NCBI RefSeq assembly: GCF_902832845.1
Contig: NZ_CADFDB010000005.1
Span: 124,001-188,000, forward strand
DNA from: Burkholderia metallica
GTDB taxonomy: Bacteria > Pseudomonadota > Gammaproteobacteria > Burkholderiales > Burkholderiaceae
Direction: 5' to 3'
DNA length: 64,000 bases
The notes below the pieces were generated by a model. The model was given only the letters and a program-made list of their open reading frames with translations, was not told the DNA's origin and did no database searches. Positions 47,527 to 57,260 of the stretch are shown piece by piece (position 1 is the stretch's first letter; every line of letters starts with the position of its first letter). A program made the position numbers and the translations under genes.

Positions 47527-47624
47527 GGCGTGCTCCTTTCAGGTGACGGTGGCGGGCGCCGCGATGGCGATGCCGGCAGGATCGACGTTATCGGGCGCGC
47601 CGGTTCGGGCGGCCGGCACGCCGA

Positions 47625-47638
47625 TGAAGAATCGTTCA
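47625..47638. promoter_or_regulatory. TGAA-N6-TTCA site 3
   Basis: TGAAGAATCGTTCA, flanked as GATGAA...TTCATGAA, lies 98 bp upstream of the second DUF4148 ATG, overlapping the end of the outer-membrane factor gene. Its flanks match those of site 2. Confidence 0.5.
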
Positions 47639-49051
47639 TGAACCCGCGTCGTGCCAGCCGCCGCCGAGTGCGCGTACGAGCCCGACGGATGCCTGCAGGC
47701 GCCGCGCGTCGACGTCGAGCGACGCGATCCGCGTATCGAGTTCGGTCGTCTGCGCGGTGACCACGTCGAGATAGCTGACCGCGCCGTCGCGATAGCGCGA
47801 CATCGCCAGCGCGAGCGAATGCCGCGCCGCGGCGCGCGCCGCGTCGTCCTGGTCCGATTCGTCGCCGAGGCGGTGCAACTGCGCCAGCTCGTCCTCGACT
47901 TCGCGGAACGCCTGCAGCACCACCGCGCGGTAGCGCGCGCCCTGTTCGTCGAACTGCGCACGCGCGTTGCGTACGCCGGCGGCGCGCCGGCCCCCGTCGA
48001 ACAGCGTCGTCGCGAGACGCGGTCCGAGCGACCAGATCTCGTTTGGCGCGGCGAGCCACGGCGAAAACGTGTCGCTCTGGAATCCGGCGTCGAGGCCGAG
48101 CGACAGGTCGGGAAAGTACGCGGCGCGTGCGACGCCGATCCGCGCGTTCGCGGCCGCGACGCGGCGCTCGGCCGCGGCGACGTCCGGCCGGCGCTCGAGC
48201 AGCGTCGACGCGAGCCCCGTCGGAATCGACGGCACGCCCGGCAGCGCAGCCACGGGCGGCAGCGAGAACGTCGACGCCGATTCGCCCACGAGTGCCGCGA
48301 TCGCGTGCTCGTCGAGCGCGCGACGCGCGGCGATGTCGGACGCGCGTGCCCGGGCGAGCGCGAGCTGTGTTTGCGCACGCGATACGTCGAGCCCCGATGC
48401 GAGACCGCCGCGATGGCGGCTGACGGTGAGTTGCCACGCACGGCGGTACGTGTCGATCGTCTGCGCGAGCGTGTCCGCTTCACGGTCGAGTCCTGCGAGG
48501 TCGAAGTAGGTGCTGGCGACGCCGGCCTGCAGGCTGAGCCGGACCGACGCGAGCGCGTCGTCGGCTGCCTGCGCATCGTCGCGACCCGCCGCGACCGTGT
48601 TGCGGACCTTGCCCCACAGATCGACGTCGTAGCCGAATCCCGCGTCGAGCGTGTTCGATTCGTAGACGTCGGGCTGGCCGCTGCCGCGCAACGGCCGGCG
48701 CGCGGACTGACGGTCGCGGTTCGTTTCGGCACCGATGCCGAGGGTCGGCAACAACGCGGCATGCGCGCCGTCGAACAGCGCGACGGCTTCGTCGTGCCTC
48801 GCGACGGCGGCGGCCAGGTCGGGATTCGCGCGGGCGACGAGCGGTTCGAGCCGATCGAGTGTCGCGTCGCCGTATACGCGCCACCAGCCGTCGCGCGGCA
48901 GGCGATCGGCCGGCGCGGCATCGACCCATGCGCCCGTTTCGCGAAACGCGGCCGGCACGGGAACGGCCGGCGCACGATAGGTCGGCGCCAACGAGCAGCC
49001 GGCGAGCAGCGCTACGCTGCCCAGCCACACGGCAAGCAGTCGGTCAGCCAT
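47636..49051 (-). CDS. RND efflux outer-membrane lipoprotein (NodT family)
   Basis: A 471-residue TolC-like outer-membrane factor of the NodT/OprM family. Lipobox LLAGC with Cys19 after a short signal peptide; two repeats of long helices follow (for example ASDIAARRALDEHAI). It forms the outer-membrane tunnel of the tripartite pump. ATG 49051, with GGAG seven bases before it, is preferred over GTG 49057. The start overlaps the adaptor gene by eight bases. Confidence 0.92.
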   Translation of the reverse strand: MADRLLAVWLGSVALLAGCSLAPTYRAPAVPVPAAFRETGAWVDAAPADRLPRDGWWRVYGDATLDRLEPLVARANPDLAAAVARHDEAVALFDGAHAALLPTLGIGAETNRDRQSARRPLRGSGQPDVYESNTLDAGFGYDVDLWGKVRNTVAAGRDDAQAADDALASVRLSLQAGVASTYFDLAGLDREADTLAQTIDTYRRAWQLTVSRHRGGLASGLDVSRAQTQLALARARASDIAARRALDEHAIAALVGESASTFSLPPVAALPGVPSIPTGLASTLLERRPDVAAAERRVAAANARIGVARAAYFPDLSLGLDAGFQSDTFSPWLAAPNEIWSLGPRLATTLFDGGRRAAGVRNARAQFDEQGARYRAVVLQAFREVEDELAQLHRLGDESDQDDAARAAARHSLALAMSRYRDGAVSYLDVVTAQTTELDTRIASLDVDARRLQASVGLVRALGGGWHDAGS

Positions 49052-50219
49052 GCGCACGCTCCGTCGGCGCGGCGCCGGCGATACGCACGGGGTCGCCGTC
49101 CGCGAGCGAATCGGGCGGATTGTCGATCACGCGGTCGGCCGCCGCGAGCCCCGACGCGAGCACCACGCGCGTGCCGAGATCGGTCGCGATCGCCACGTTG
49201 CGCAGCCGTGCATGCCCGGTTGCGTCGAGCACGGCGACCTGCAACCCGTCGTGACGGAAGATCAGCGTGCTCGCCGGAATCGACAGCGCGTGCGCGGCGC
49301 CCGGCATCGCGATGCGCACCTGCGCGTATTCGCCCGGGAACAGCGTGCCTGCCGGGTTGGCGATCGAGAATTGCGCGAGCAGCGTGCCGGACGCCGGATC
49401 GATCGACTGGGCGGAATCCGCGAGCGTGGCGTCGAACGTGATGCCGGGGCGCTCTGGCACGGTCAGCGCGACATGCATGCCCGCGTGGATCGCGGCCGCG
49501 TCGTCTTGCGGGACGTGCACGTACAGCCGCAGCCGTCGCGCGTCCGACACGGTGAAGAGCTCGGCGCCGTTGCCGCTGCCCGCGTCGATCAGCGCGCCGA
49601 CATCGGTCTTGCGGGCCGTCACGATGCCGTCGAACGGCGCGGTGAGCCGCTTGAACGATTCGAGCGCTTCGAGTCGCCGGACGTTGGCGGTGCTCGCCGC
49701 GACGGCCGCGCGTTTCGCATCGAGGTCGCTGCGTTTCTCGTCGGCTTCCTGCCGCGAGACGGAATCCTGCGCGAGCATCTCGGCCCAGCGGGCAGCGGTG
49801 ACGGCCGCGAGCCGTTCGTTCGCGCTCGCGCTCTGCAGGTCGGCGCGTGCCTGCTGCAACTGCTGGTCGAGATCGGGTGTGTCGATCGACGCGAGCAACT
49901 GGCCGGCCTTCACGTGCGCGCCGATGTCCGCGTACCACGCGTGCAGGTAGCCCGGCACGCGCGCGTAGATCGGCGCGTCGACGTACGCGTCGAGCCGGCC
50001 GGGCAGCACCAGCGCGTCGGCCGCGGCCGGCTGCGGCGCCACCGTCGCGACGGTCGGGATCGCCTGTTGCGCGGTCCACGCGGCGACCGCGTGCGCATCG
50101 TGCAGGCGTGCGACGAGGCCGGCCGCCGCGACCGCAAGCGCGGCGACGGCGCCCGCGATCGCGAGCGGTTTCAGATAGCGCGGCGTGCCGGGGGGGCGGA
50201 CTTCGAATTCAGTGGACAT
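49044..50219 (-). CDS. RND efflux periplasmic adaptor subunit
   Basis: A 391-residue HlyD/AcrA-type membrane-fusion protein. A single N-terminal membrane helix (AIAGAVAALAVAAAGLVA) anchors it; the lipoyl, hairpin and beta-barrel domains follow (PIYARVPGYLHAWYADIG, APFDGIVTARKTDVGALI). It links permease and outer-membrane factor. Its start overlaps the permease stop by 11 bp. Confidence 0.92.
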   Translation of the reverse strand: MSTEFEVRPPGTPRYLKPLAIAGAVAALAVAAAGLVARLHDAHAVAAWTAQQAIPTVATVAPQPAAADALVLPGRLDAYVDAPIYARVPGYLHAWYADIGAHVKAGQLLASIDTPDLDQQLQQARADLQSASANERLAAVTAARWAEMLAQDSVSRQEADEKRSDLDAKRAAVAASTANVRRLEALESFKRLTAPFDGIVTARKTDVGALIDAGSGNGAELFTVSDARRLRLYVHVPQDDAAAIHAGMHVALTVPERPGITFDATLADSAQSIDPASGTLLAQFSIANPAGTLFPGEYAQVRIAMPGAAHALSIPASTLIFRHDGLQVAVLDATGHARLRNVAIATDLGTRVVLASGLAAADRVIDNPPDSLADGDPVRIAGAAPTERAHG

Positions 50220-53200
50220 GCTGTTCTCCCGGGGTGAGGGACAGGGATTCGGAACGGGGCGCGCGATCGCGCCGGTGGACGAGGCTGAACACGACGGGCA
50301 CGAACACCAGTGTCGCGACGGTGGCGCACAGCAGGCCGCCGATGACCGCGCGGCCGAGCGGCGCGTTCTGCTCTCCGCCGTCGCCGAGGCCGAGCGCCAT
50401 CGGCGCCATGCCGATGATCATCGCGAGCGCGGTCATCATCACGGGCCGAAACCGCGTGAAGCCGGCCTCGAGCGCGGCGACGGCCGCGTCGGCGGTATGC
50501 GCGAGCCGTTCGCGCGCGAAGGTCACGACGAGGATGCTGTTCGCGGTTGCGACGCCCATGCACAGGATCGCGCCCGTCAAGGCGGGCACCGACAGCGGCG
50601 TGCGCGTGACGAACAGCATCCAGACGATGCCGGCGAGCGCCGCGGGCAGGCCGCTCACGATCACGAATGCGTCGCGCCACGAATGGAAGTTGACGACGAT
50701 CAGCAGGTAGATCAGCAGGACCGCGCCGGCGAGGCCCGCGAGCAGGCCGCCGAACGCGCTGTTCATCGTCTGCACCTGACCGCGCAGGGTCACGCGCGAT
50801 CCCTTGGGCAAGCCGGCCGCGTTCGCGCGCAGCACGCGTTCGATGTCGGCGCTGACCGCCCCGAGATCGCGATCCTGCGTCGTCGCGAAGATGTCGTACA
50901 GCGGGGCGATGTCGTAGTGCGACACGACCGCGTCGGTCTGGCCGCGCACGATTGTCGCGAGCCCGCCGAGCAGTTGCGGCGTGCCCGAGCGGCCCGTGAC
51001 GGGCAACGCGCGCAGGTCCGACAGCGACGTCATCCGGTACTGGGGCGTCTGCGCGACGATCGGATACGACACGCCGTTGTGCGGATCGAGCCAGTAGGTC
51101 GGCGACACCTGGCTCGTGCCGGACAGGCTGGCGACCACGGCATTCGTGACGTCCTGCTCGGTGATGCCGAGTTGCGCGGCGCGCGTGCGGTCGACCGACA
51201 CCGTGAACTGCGGATAGGTCGACGCCTGCTGCACGCGCGCGTCCGCGACGCCCGGCACGCTGCGGATGCGCCGCAGCAGGGCGGCGGCATACGCGCGGTT
51301 GGCGGCACGGTCGGGGCCCGTCACCTGCACGTCGATCGGCGCGGGCGCGCCGAAGTTGAGGATCTGGCTCACGATGTCGGCGGGCAGGAACGAGAACGTC
51401 ACGCCGGGAAACGCGCGCGGCAGTTGCGTACGCAACTGCCTGACATAGTCGGCCGTGGGCGCGTGATCGCCCGTGAGCGACACGAGGATGTCGCCGTCCT
51501 GCGGGCCGATCGTGCCGCTGTTGCTGTACGTCAGGTTGATCCCGCTGTTCGGCAGGCCCATGTTGTCGACGATGCTCGCGACTGCGCGCGGCGGCACGAC
51601 GTCGCGCACCGTCTGCTCGACGTGGTCGAACAGCGCGGCCGTTTCCTCGATGCGCGTGCCGATCGGTGCGCGCACGTGGATCGCGATTTCGCCCGCGTCG
51701 ACCGACGGGAAGAAATTGCGGCCGAGCCATGGCACCAGCGCGAACGACACCGCGACCGCGGCAACGAACAGCGTGACGAAGCGCGCGCGATGCACGAGCG
51801 CGAGGCCGAGCACGGCGCGGTAGCCGGCGCGCAGTGCCGCGAAGCGGCGCTCGAACCCGTGCTGGAACGCGACGAGCGGATGGCGCGCGCGCGGCGGCGG
51901 GAACGGCGCACCGTGCGGCGCGAGCGCGGCCGCCGGATGCGCGGCATGCGGCTTCAACAGGTAGCGGGCCATCGTCGGCACGAACGTGCGCGACAGCACG
52001 AACGACGCGATCATCGCGAAGATCACGGCTTCGGCCATCGGGACGAACAGGAAGCGGGCCACGCCGTCGAGCAGCAGCATCGGCACGAACACGATGCAGA
52101 TGCACAGCAGCGACACGAACGCCGGCGCGACGATCTGCGACGCGCCGTCGAGGATCGCATCGCGCACGTTCTTGCCCTGTTCGAGATGCCAGTTCACGTT
52201 CTCGATCGTGACGGTGGCATCGTCGACGAGAATGCCGACCGCGAGCGCGAGGCCGCCGAGCGTCATCACGTTGAGCGTCTCGCCCACGGCCGCGAGCGCC
52301 GCGATCGCGGCCAGCACGGCGAGCGGAATGGACGCGGCGATGATCAGCGTCGAGCGCCAGCTGCCGAGGAACAGCAGGATCATCGCCGACGTGAGTGCGG
52401 CGGCGATCAGGCCTTCGCGCGCCACGCCGCTCACGGCGCCCTTGACGAACACCGACTGGTCGCCCATCACGACGAGCCTGAGCGACGGCGGCAGCGTCGC
52501 CTCGATGCGCGGCAACTGCGCCTTGACGCCTGCGATGATGTCGAGCGTCGATGCCGAGCCGCTTTTCAGCACGCTCATCAGCACCGCGCGACGGCTGTCG
52601 ACGCGCACGATGTTGCCCTGAGGAGGAAAGCCGTCGCGGACGTGCGCGACGTCGCGCATGAAGATCACCGCGCCGTTCACGGTCCGGATCGGCAGCGCAT
52701 TGATCTGGTCGATGGTCAGCGGGCTGTCGTTGAGCCGGATGTTGTATTCGTAGCCGCCGATCTTCTGCGTGCCGGCCGGAATGATCTGGTTCTGCTGCGC
52801 GAGCGCGGTGGCGACGTCCTGTGCGGACAGCCCCTTGGCCTGCAGCGCCTGCGGATCGAGGTCGATCTGCACCTGGCGCACCTTGCCGCCGTACGGCGAC
52901 GGAATCGCGACCCCCGCGACGGACAGCAACTGCGGCCGGATCACGTTGGTGGCGTAGTCGCCGAGCTGCTGCTCGTCGAGCGTGTCGCTCGTCAGCGCCA
53001 GTTGCAGCACGGGCACGGTCGACGCGTTGTAGTTGAGGATCTGCGGCGGCGTGGTGCCCGGCGGCATCTGCTTGAGCACGGTCTGCGAGATCGACGTGAC
53101 TTGCGCGGTCGCGGTGCGGATGTCGACGCTCGGCTGGAAGAAGATCTTGACGATCCCGAAGCTGCGAAACGACTGCGACTCGATGTGCGCGACGTCGTTG

Positions 53201-53427
53201 ACCGTCGTGCCGAGCGTGCGTTCGTAGTAGGTGACGATGCGCCCGGCCATGTCGGCCGGTTGCAGGCCCGCGTAATTCCACACGACGCTGATGACCGGAA
53301 TCCGGATGTCGGGGAAGATGTCGGTCGGCGTGCGCAGCGCCGCGAGCGGCCCCGCGATCAGGATCAGCAGCGCGAGGACGATGAAGGTGTAGGGGCGCGC
53401 GAGCGCGAGTCGGACGAGTTTCAGCAT
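50209..53427 (-). CDS. RND efflux permease (HAE1-like)
   Basis: A 1072-residue proton-driven RND pump of the AcrB/MexB superfamily. The proton-relay pair Asp-Asp is in GILVDDATVTIEN in TM4. The large periplasmic loops and 12 membrane segments are complete. DD rather than the single-Asp pattern of many metal pumps suggests a drug or organic-compound exporter, but the exact substrate cannot be told. The permease is encoded first in the operon (permease, adaptor, outer-membrane factor), not the usual adaptor-first order. Site 4 lies 121 bp upstream. Confidence 0.93.
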   Translation of the reverse strand: MLKLVRLALARPYTFIVLALLILIAGPLAALRTPTDIFPDIRIPVISVVWNYAGLQPADMAGRIVTYYERTLGTTVNDVAHIESQSFRSFGIVKIFFQPSVDIRTATAQVTSISQTVLKQMPPGTTPPQILNYNASTVPVLQLALTSDTLDEQQLGDYATNVIRPQLLSVAGVAIPSPYGGKVRQVQIDLDPQALQAKGLSAQDVATALAQQNQIIPAGTQKIGGYEYNIRLNDSPLTIDQINALPIRTVNGAVIFMRDVAHVRDGFPPQGNIVRVDSRRAVLMSVLKSGSASTLDIIAGVKAQLPRIEATLPPSLRLVVMGDQSVFVKGAVSGVAREGLIAAALTSAMILLFLGSWRSTLIIAASIPLAVLAAIAALAAVGETLNVMTLGGLALAVGILVDDATVTIENVNWHLEQGKNVRDAILDGASQIVAPAFVSLLCICIVFVPMLLLDGVARFLFVPMAEAVIFAMIASFVLSRTFVPTMARYLLKPHAAHPAAALAPHGAPFPPPRARHPLVAFQHGFERRFAALRAGYRAVLGLALVHRARFVTLFVAAVAVSFALVPWLGRNFFPSVDAGEIAIHVRAPIGTRIEETAALFDHVEQTVRDVVPPRAVASIVDNMGLPNSGINLTYSNSGTIGPQDGDILVSLTGDHAPTADYVRQLRTQLPRAFPGVTFSFLPADIVSQILNFGAPAPIDVQVTGPDRAANRAYAAALLRRIRSVPGVADARVQQASTYPQFTVSVDRTRAAQLGITEQDVTNAVVASLSGTSQVSPTYWLDPHNGVSYPIVAQTPQYRMTSLSDLRALPVTGRSGTPQLLGGLATIVRGQTDAVVSHYDIAPLYDIFATTQDRDLGAVSADIERVLRANAAGLPKGSRVTLRGQVQTMNSAFGGLLAGLAGAVLLIYLLIVVNFHSWRDAFVIVSGLPAALAGIVWMLFVTRTPLSVPALTGAILCMGVATANSILVVTFARERLAHTADAAVAALEAGFTRFRPVMMTALAMIIGMAPMALGLGDGGEQNAPLGRAVIGGLLCATVATLVFVPVVFSLVHRRDRAPRSESLSLTPGEQHVH

Positions 53428-53547
53428 CGGCGAGGTCTCCGCCGGCGCGGGGCGCCGGCCTGTCAGCGAGTTGCCGACGCGCGGCGGGTGCCCGGTTCGG
53501 CTCGCGCAGTGTGCGTGGCGGCGCTTAACGCGGGGCGCGGGCCAGGA

Positions 53548-53561
53548 TGAAAGATGTTTTA
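53548..53561. promoter_or_regulatory. TGAA-N6-TTCA-like site 4 (one mismatch)
   Basis: TGAAAGATGTTTTA, 121 bp upstream of the RND permease ATG. The 16-bp version GATGAAAGATGTTTTA matches site 1 at 14 of 16 positions. Confidence 0.5.
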
Positions 53562-53723
53562 GGAACCGGTGGCGAGGGGCAGGGCGGACGCCGATTGTTA
53601 CAAGACGTTAGCGCGGGCTCATCGTTGCGATGAGACGCATCAGTTCTTACAAACTTGAAATATGCGGACGCGGTGCTTGCCGTTATAGTCGAATCACACA
53701 TGACACAACCAGAAGAGGAATTC

Positions 53724-54083
53724 ATGAAGACTTTGCGTGTTGCCTCGCTCTTGACCGGTATGACGGCCTTGCTCGTGTCGGGCGCAGCAATGGCGGGAGT
53801 CAATGTCGGGATCAATCTCGGCGTTCCGGCACCGGTCTACGTCGCGCCTGCGCCCGTGTATGCGCCGCCGCCCCCGCCGCCGGTCGTCTATCAGCCTGCG
53901 CCGGTCTACGCGCCGGCCCCTGTCTACGCACCGGCGCCGGCCATCGTGATCGGCTGGCACGGCGACCGCTACTGGGACGGCCGTCGCTACTGGGGCCGCG
54001 ACGAGTGGTACCGCCATCACGGCCGCGGCTGGGGCGGCGATCGCGGCCACTGGGATCACGGCCGCCACAACGGCTGGCGCTGA
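53724..54083 (+). CDS. Small secreted Pro/Tyr- and Gly/His-rich protein
   Basis: A 119-residue exported protein: signal peptide to about residue 27, then a stretch of repeated VYAPAP-like units (about residues 35-80), then a Trp/Arg/His/Gly-rich end with YWDGRRYWGRDEW and GRGWGGDRGHW. Such proteins are often cell-surface or envelope-stress proteins, but no function is assigned. ATG 53724 follows AGAGGAA; an earlier frame start at 53655 lacks a site. Confidence 0.78.
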   Translation: MKTLRVASLLTGMTALLVSGAAMAGVNVGINLGVPAPVYVAPAPVYAPPPPPPVVYQPAPVYAPAPVYAPAPAIVIGWHGDRYWDGRRYWGRDEWYRHHGRGWGGDRGHWDHGRHNGWR

Positions 54084-54127
54084 TCGCCGGTGCGCGCGCC
54101 TCGTGCGCGCGCCCGCGATCCGCTCGT

Positions 54128-54158
54128 GAAGAAACCGCCCGTGTGGCGGTTTTCTTTT
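54128..54158 (+). terminator. Intrinsic terminator
   Basis: GAAACCGCC and GGCGGTTTTC pair around a short loop, followed by TTTT. It separates the small secreted gene from the yej operon. Confidence 0.85.
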
Positions 54159-54224
54159 GGCTCGCACGCTCGAATGGGTAGAATCGTTCCTCGTTACTAC
54201 CCTTATTCGATCGACAGGGCTTCT

Positions 54225-56117
54225 ATGACGAAGGGTTCGCCCCGGGCCGCCGCCGCGCGAGCCCGCTTCGGCGCGCTGCGTGCGGTACGGGCGGTGCAGG
54301 CCGCCGGCCGCGCGGCCGCGACGATTGCGCTGTACGCGGTGCTGGCGGCGCCGGCCGCGCACGCGGCCTACGCCATCGCCCAGTACGGCGAGCCGAAATA
54401 TCCGCCGGGCTTCAAACATTTCGACTACGTCAATCCCGACGCGCCGAAGGGCGGCACGCTCGTGCTCGCGAACCCGAACCGGCTGACGTCGTTCGACAAG
54501 TTCAATCCGTTCACGATGCGCGGCAACCCGGCGCCGGGCATCGACATGCTGTTCGAGAGCCTCGCGACCGGCAGCTCGGACGAGCCGTCGTCCGCGTACG
54601 GGCTGCTCGCCGACGACATCGACATCGCGCCGGATCGGCGCTCGGTCACGTTCCATCTGAATCCGCGCGCGCGCTTCTCGAACGGCGATCGCGTCACCGC
54701 CGACGACGTCAAGTTCTCGTTCGACACGCTGAAGAGCAAGCAGGCCGCGCCGCAATTCGGCGCGTATTTCGCGGAGATCGCGAAGGCGGTGGTCGTCGAT
54801 CCGGGCACCGTGCGCTTCGAGTTCCGCAGCGCGAACCGCGAATTGCCGCTGATCGCAGGCGGCGTGCCGGTGTTTTCGCGCAAGTGGGGGGTGCGCGCGG
54901 ACGGTTCGCGCATCCCGTTCGACCAGCTCGCGTTCGAGCAGCCGATCGGCAGCGGCCCTTACCTGATCGAGCGCTACGACAACGGCCGCAACATCACGTA
55001 CCGGCGCAACCCCGCATACTGGGGCGTCGACCTGCCGGTGCGGGTCGGCACGAACAACTTCGAGCGGATCGTCTACAAGCTGTACGGCGACGGCGTCGCG
55101 CGGCTCGAGGCGTTCAAGGCCGGCGATTACGACGTGCTCGTCGAGTACATCGCGCGCAACTGGACGCGCCGCGACGTCGGCAAGCGCTTCGACAGCGGCG
55201 AGCTCGTCAAGCGCGAATTCCGCCAGCACAACGGCGCGGGCATGCAGGGCTTCTTCATGAACCTGCGCCGCCCGCTGTTTCGCGACGTGCGCGTGCGGCA
55301 GGCGCTCGACCTCGCGTTCGACTTCGAATGGCTGAACCGCCAGCTGTTCTACGGCGCCTACACGCGTCTGGACAGCTATTTCGCCGACACCGACCTGCAG
55401 GCGACCGGCACGCCCGGCCCCGGCGAGCTGAAGCTGCTGGAGCCGCTGCGCGCGCAGCTCGACCCGGCCGTGTTCGGCCCAATGGTCACGCAGCCGGACA
55501 CGAACCCGCCGGGCTCGCTGCGCGCGAATCTGCTGAAGGCGCGCGCGCTGCTCGCGCAAGCCGGCTGGACCTATCGCGACGGCGCGCTGCGCAACGCGAA
55601 GGGCGAGCCGTTCACGTTCGAGATCCTCGACGATTCGGGCGCGGCGATGGAAGGGATCGTCGCGGCCTACCAGCGCAACCTCGCGAAGCTCGGCATCGTC
55701 GCGCGCTTTCGCACGGCCGATTTCGCGCTGCTGCAGAAGCGTCTCGACGCGTTCGACTACGACATGACGACGATCCGCTTGCCGGGTGTGCAGGTGCCCG
55801 GGGCCGAGCAATACTCGCGGTACGCCAGCAAGTTCGCCGACGAGCCGGGCTCCGACAACCTCATCGGGTTGAAGTCGCCGGCCGTCGACGCGTTGCTGCA
55901 CGCGCTGGGTACCGCGCAGACGCGCGAAGACCTGCTCGACGCGACCCATGCGCTCGACCGCGTGCTGATGCACGGCTACTACGCGGTTCCGCAGTGGTAC
56001 AGCACGACGCACCGGATCGCGTACAAGCGCACGCTCGCCTATCCGCAGACGCTGCCGCTGTACTATTCGGCCGAGGGCTGGGTGGTGTCGACCTGGTGGG
56101 CGAAGCCCGATCACTGA
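54225..56117 (+). CDS. yejA: Peptide ABC transporter substrate-binding protein YejA
   Basis: A 630-residue periplasmic solute-binding protein of the SBP_bac_5 family, like E. coli YejA, which delivers peptides such as microcin C to the YejBEF importer. A signal peptide ends near residue 46 (VLAAPAAHA). The N-terminal motif HFDYVNPDAPKGG is typical of YejA. ATG 54225; a TAGAAT lies about 45 bp upstream. It heads the yejABEF operon. Confidence 0.93.
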   Translation: MTKGSPRAAAARARFGALRAVRAVQAAGRAAATIALYAVLAAPAAHAAYAIAQYGEPKYPPGFKHFDYVNPDAPKGGTLVLANPNRLTSFDKFNPFTMRGNPAPGIDMLFESLATGSSDEPSSAYGLLADDIDIAPDRRSVTFHLNPRARFSNGDRVTADDVKFSFDTLKSKQAAPQFGAYFAEIAKAVVVDPGTVRFEFRSANRELPLIAGGVPVFSRKWGVRADGSRIPFDQLAFEQPIGSGPYLIERYDNGRNITYRRNPAYWGVDLPVRVGTNNFERIVYKLYGDGVARLEAFKAGDYDVLVEYIARNWTRRDVGKRFDSGELVKREFRQHNGAGMQGFFMNLRRPLFRDVRVRQALDLAFDFEWLNRQLFYGAYTRLDSYFADTDLQATGTPGPGELKLLEPLRAQLDPAVFGPMVTQPDTNPPGSLRANLLKARALLAQAGWTYRDGALRNAKGEPFTFEILDDSGAAMEGIVAAYQRNLAKLGIVARFRTADFALLQKRLDAFDYDMTTIRLPGVQVPGAEQYSRYASKFADEPGSDNLIGLKSPAVDALLHALGTAQTREDLLDATHALDRVLMHGYYAVPQWYSTTHRIAYKRTLAYPQTLPLYYSAEGWVVSTWWAKPDH

Positions 56118-56168
56118 CCCTGCCGCCCGTACGTCCAACCCCGCCTACCGATCGCGAGTCGACGCCCT

Positions 56169-57212
56169 ATGTGGAGCTACATCCTCAAACGCCTGCTGCT
56201 GATGATCCCGACGCTCGTCGGCGTGCTGACCCTCACGTTCGCGGTGATCCAGTTCGTGCCGGGCGGCCCCGTCGAACAGGCCGTGCAGGAGTTGCGCAAG
56301 GGCGCGACGGAGCAGGGCGCGGTGCCGTTCGGGATGCGCGCGCATACCGGCGTCGACGCGCAGCAGCTCGCGCAGCTCAAGGCGCTGTATGGTTTCGACA
56401 AACCGCCGCTCGAACGCTACTGGCTGATGCTCAAGCGTTTCGCGCGCTTCGATCTCGGCGACAGCTACTTCCGTCACCAGAGCGTGTGGTCGCTGGTCGT
56501 GCAGAAGCTGCCCGTGTCGATCAGCATCGGGCTGTGGACGTTCTTCCTCACCTATCTGATATCGGTGCCGCTCGGCATCGCGAAGGCCGTACGCAACGGG
56601 TCGCCGTTCGACGTCGCGACGAGCCTCGTCGTGCTAGTCGGCTATGCGATTCCGGGCTTCGTGCTCGGCGTGCTGCTGCTCGTGCTGTTCGGCGGCGGCT
56701 CGTTCTGGCAGATTTTCCCGCTGCGCGGGCTCACGTCGGACAACTTCGCGCAGCTGTCGCTTGTCGGCAAGGTGCTCGACTATCTGTGGCATATCGCGTT
56801 GCCGATCACCGCGTCGGTCGTCGGCAGCTTCGCGGTCGTCACGATGCTCACGAAGAACGCGTTCCTCGACGAAATCCGCAAGCAATACGTGCTGACCGCG
56901 CGCGCGAAAGGGCTCGCCGAGCGCACGGTGCTGTGGAAGCACGTGTTCCGCAATGCGATGCTGCCGCTGATCGTCGGCTTCCCGGCCGCGTTCATCGGCG
57001 CGTTCTTCACCGGCAGCCTGCTGATCGAGACGCTGTTCTCGCTCGACGGCCTCGGGCTGCTGTCGTACGAATCGGTCGTGCGGCGCGACTACCCGGTCGT
57101 GCTCGGCACGTTGTACCTGTTCACGCTGATCGGACTGGCGACCAAGCTGATCTCGGATCTCTGCTACGTGTGGGTCGACCCGCGCATTCAATTCGACAAC
57201 CTGGAGCGCTGA
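56169..57212 (+). CDS. yejB: Peptide ABC transporter permease YejB
   Basis: A 347-residue permease with the DppB/OppB-type transmembrane domain and the EAA-type loop near RKQYVLTARAKGLAERTV. 51 bp after yejA. Confidence 0.95.
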   Translation: MWSYILKRLLLMIPTLVGVLTLTFAVIQFVPGGPVEQAVQELRKGATEQGAVPFGMRAHTGVDAQQLAQLKALYGFDKPPLERYWLMLKRFARFDLGDSYFRHQSVWSLVVQKLPVSISIGLWTFFLTYLISVPLGIAKAVRNGSPFDVATSLVVLVGYAIPGFVLGVLLLVLFGGGSFWQIFPLRGLTSDNFAQLSLVGKVLDYLWHIALPITASVVGSFAVVTMLTKNAFLDEIRKQYVLTARAKGLAERTVLWKHVFRNAMLPLIVGFPAAFIGAFFTGSLLIETLFSLDGLGLLSYESVVRRDYPVVLGTLYLFTLIGLATKLISDLCYVWVDPRIQFDNLER

Positions 57213-57260
57213 CATGAAACCATCCGTCCGCATGCCCGGCGTCACCGGGCGAGGTGCGCG

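Noticed and set aside
53655-53723. An upstream start for the Pro/Tyr-rich secreted protein
   Set aside because: The ATG at 53724 has AGAGGAA and directly opens a good signal peptide; the longer version would bury it.
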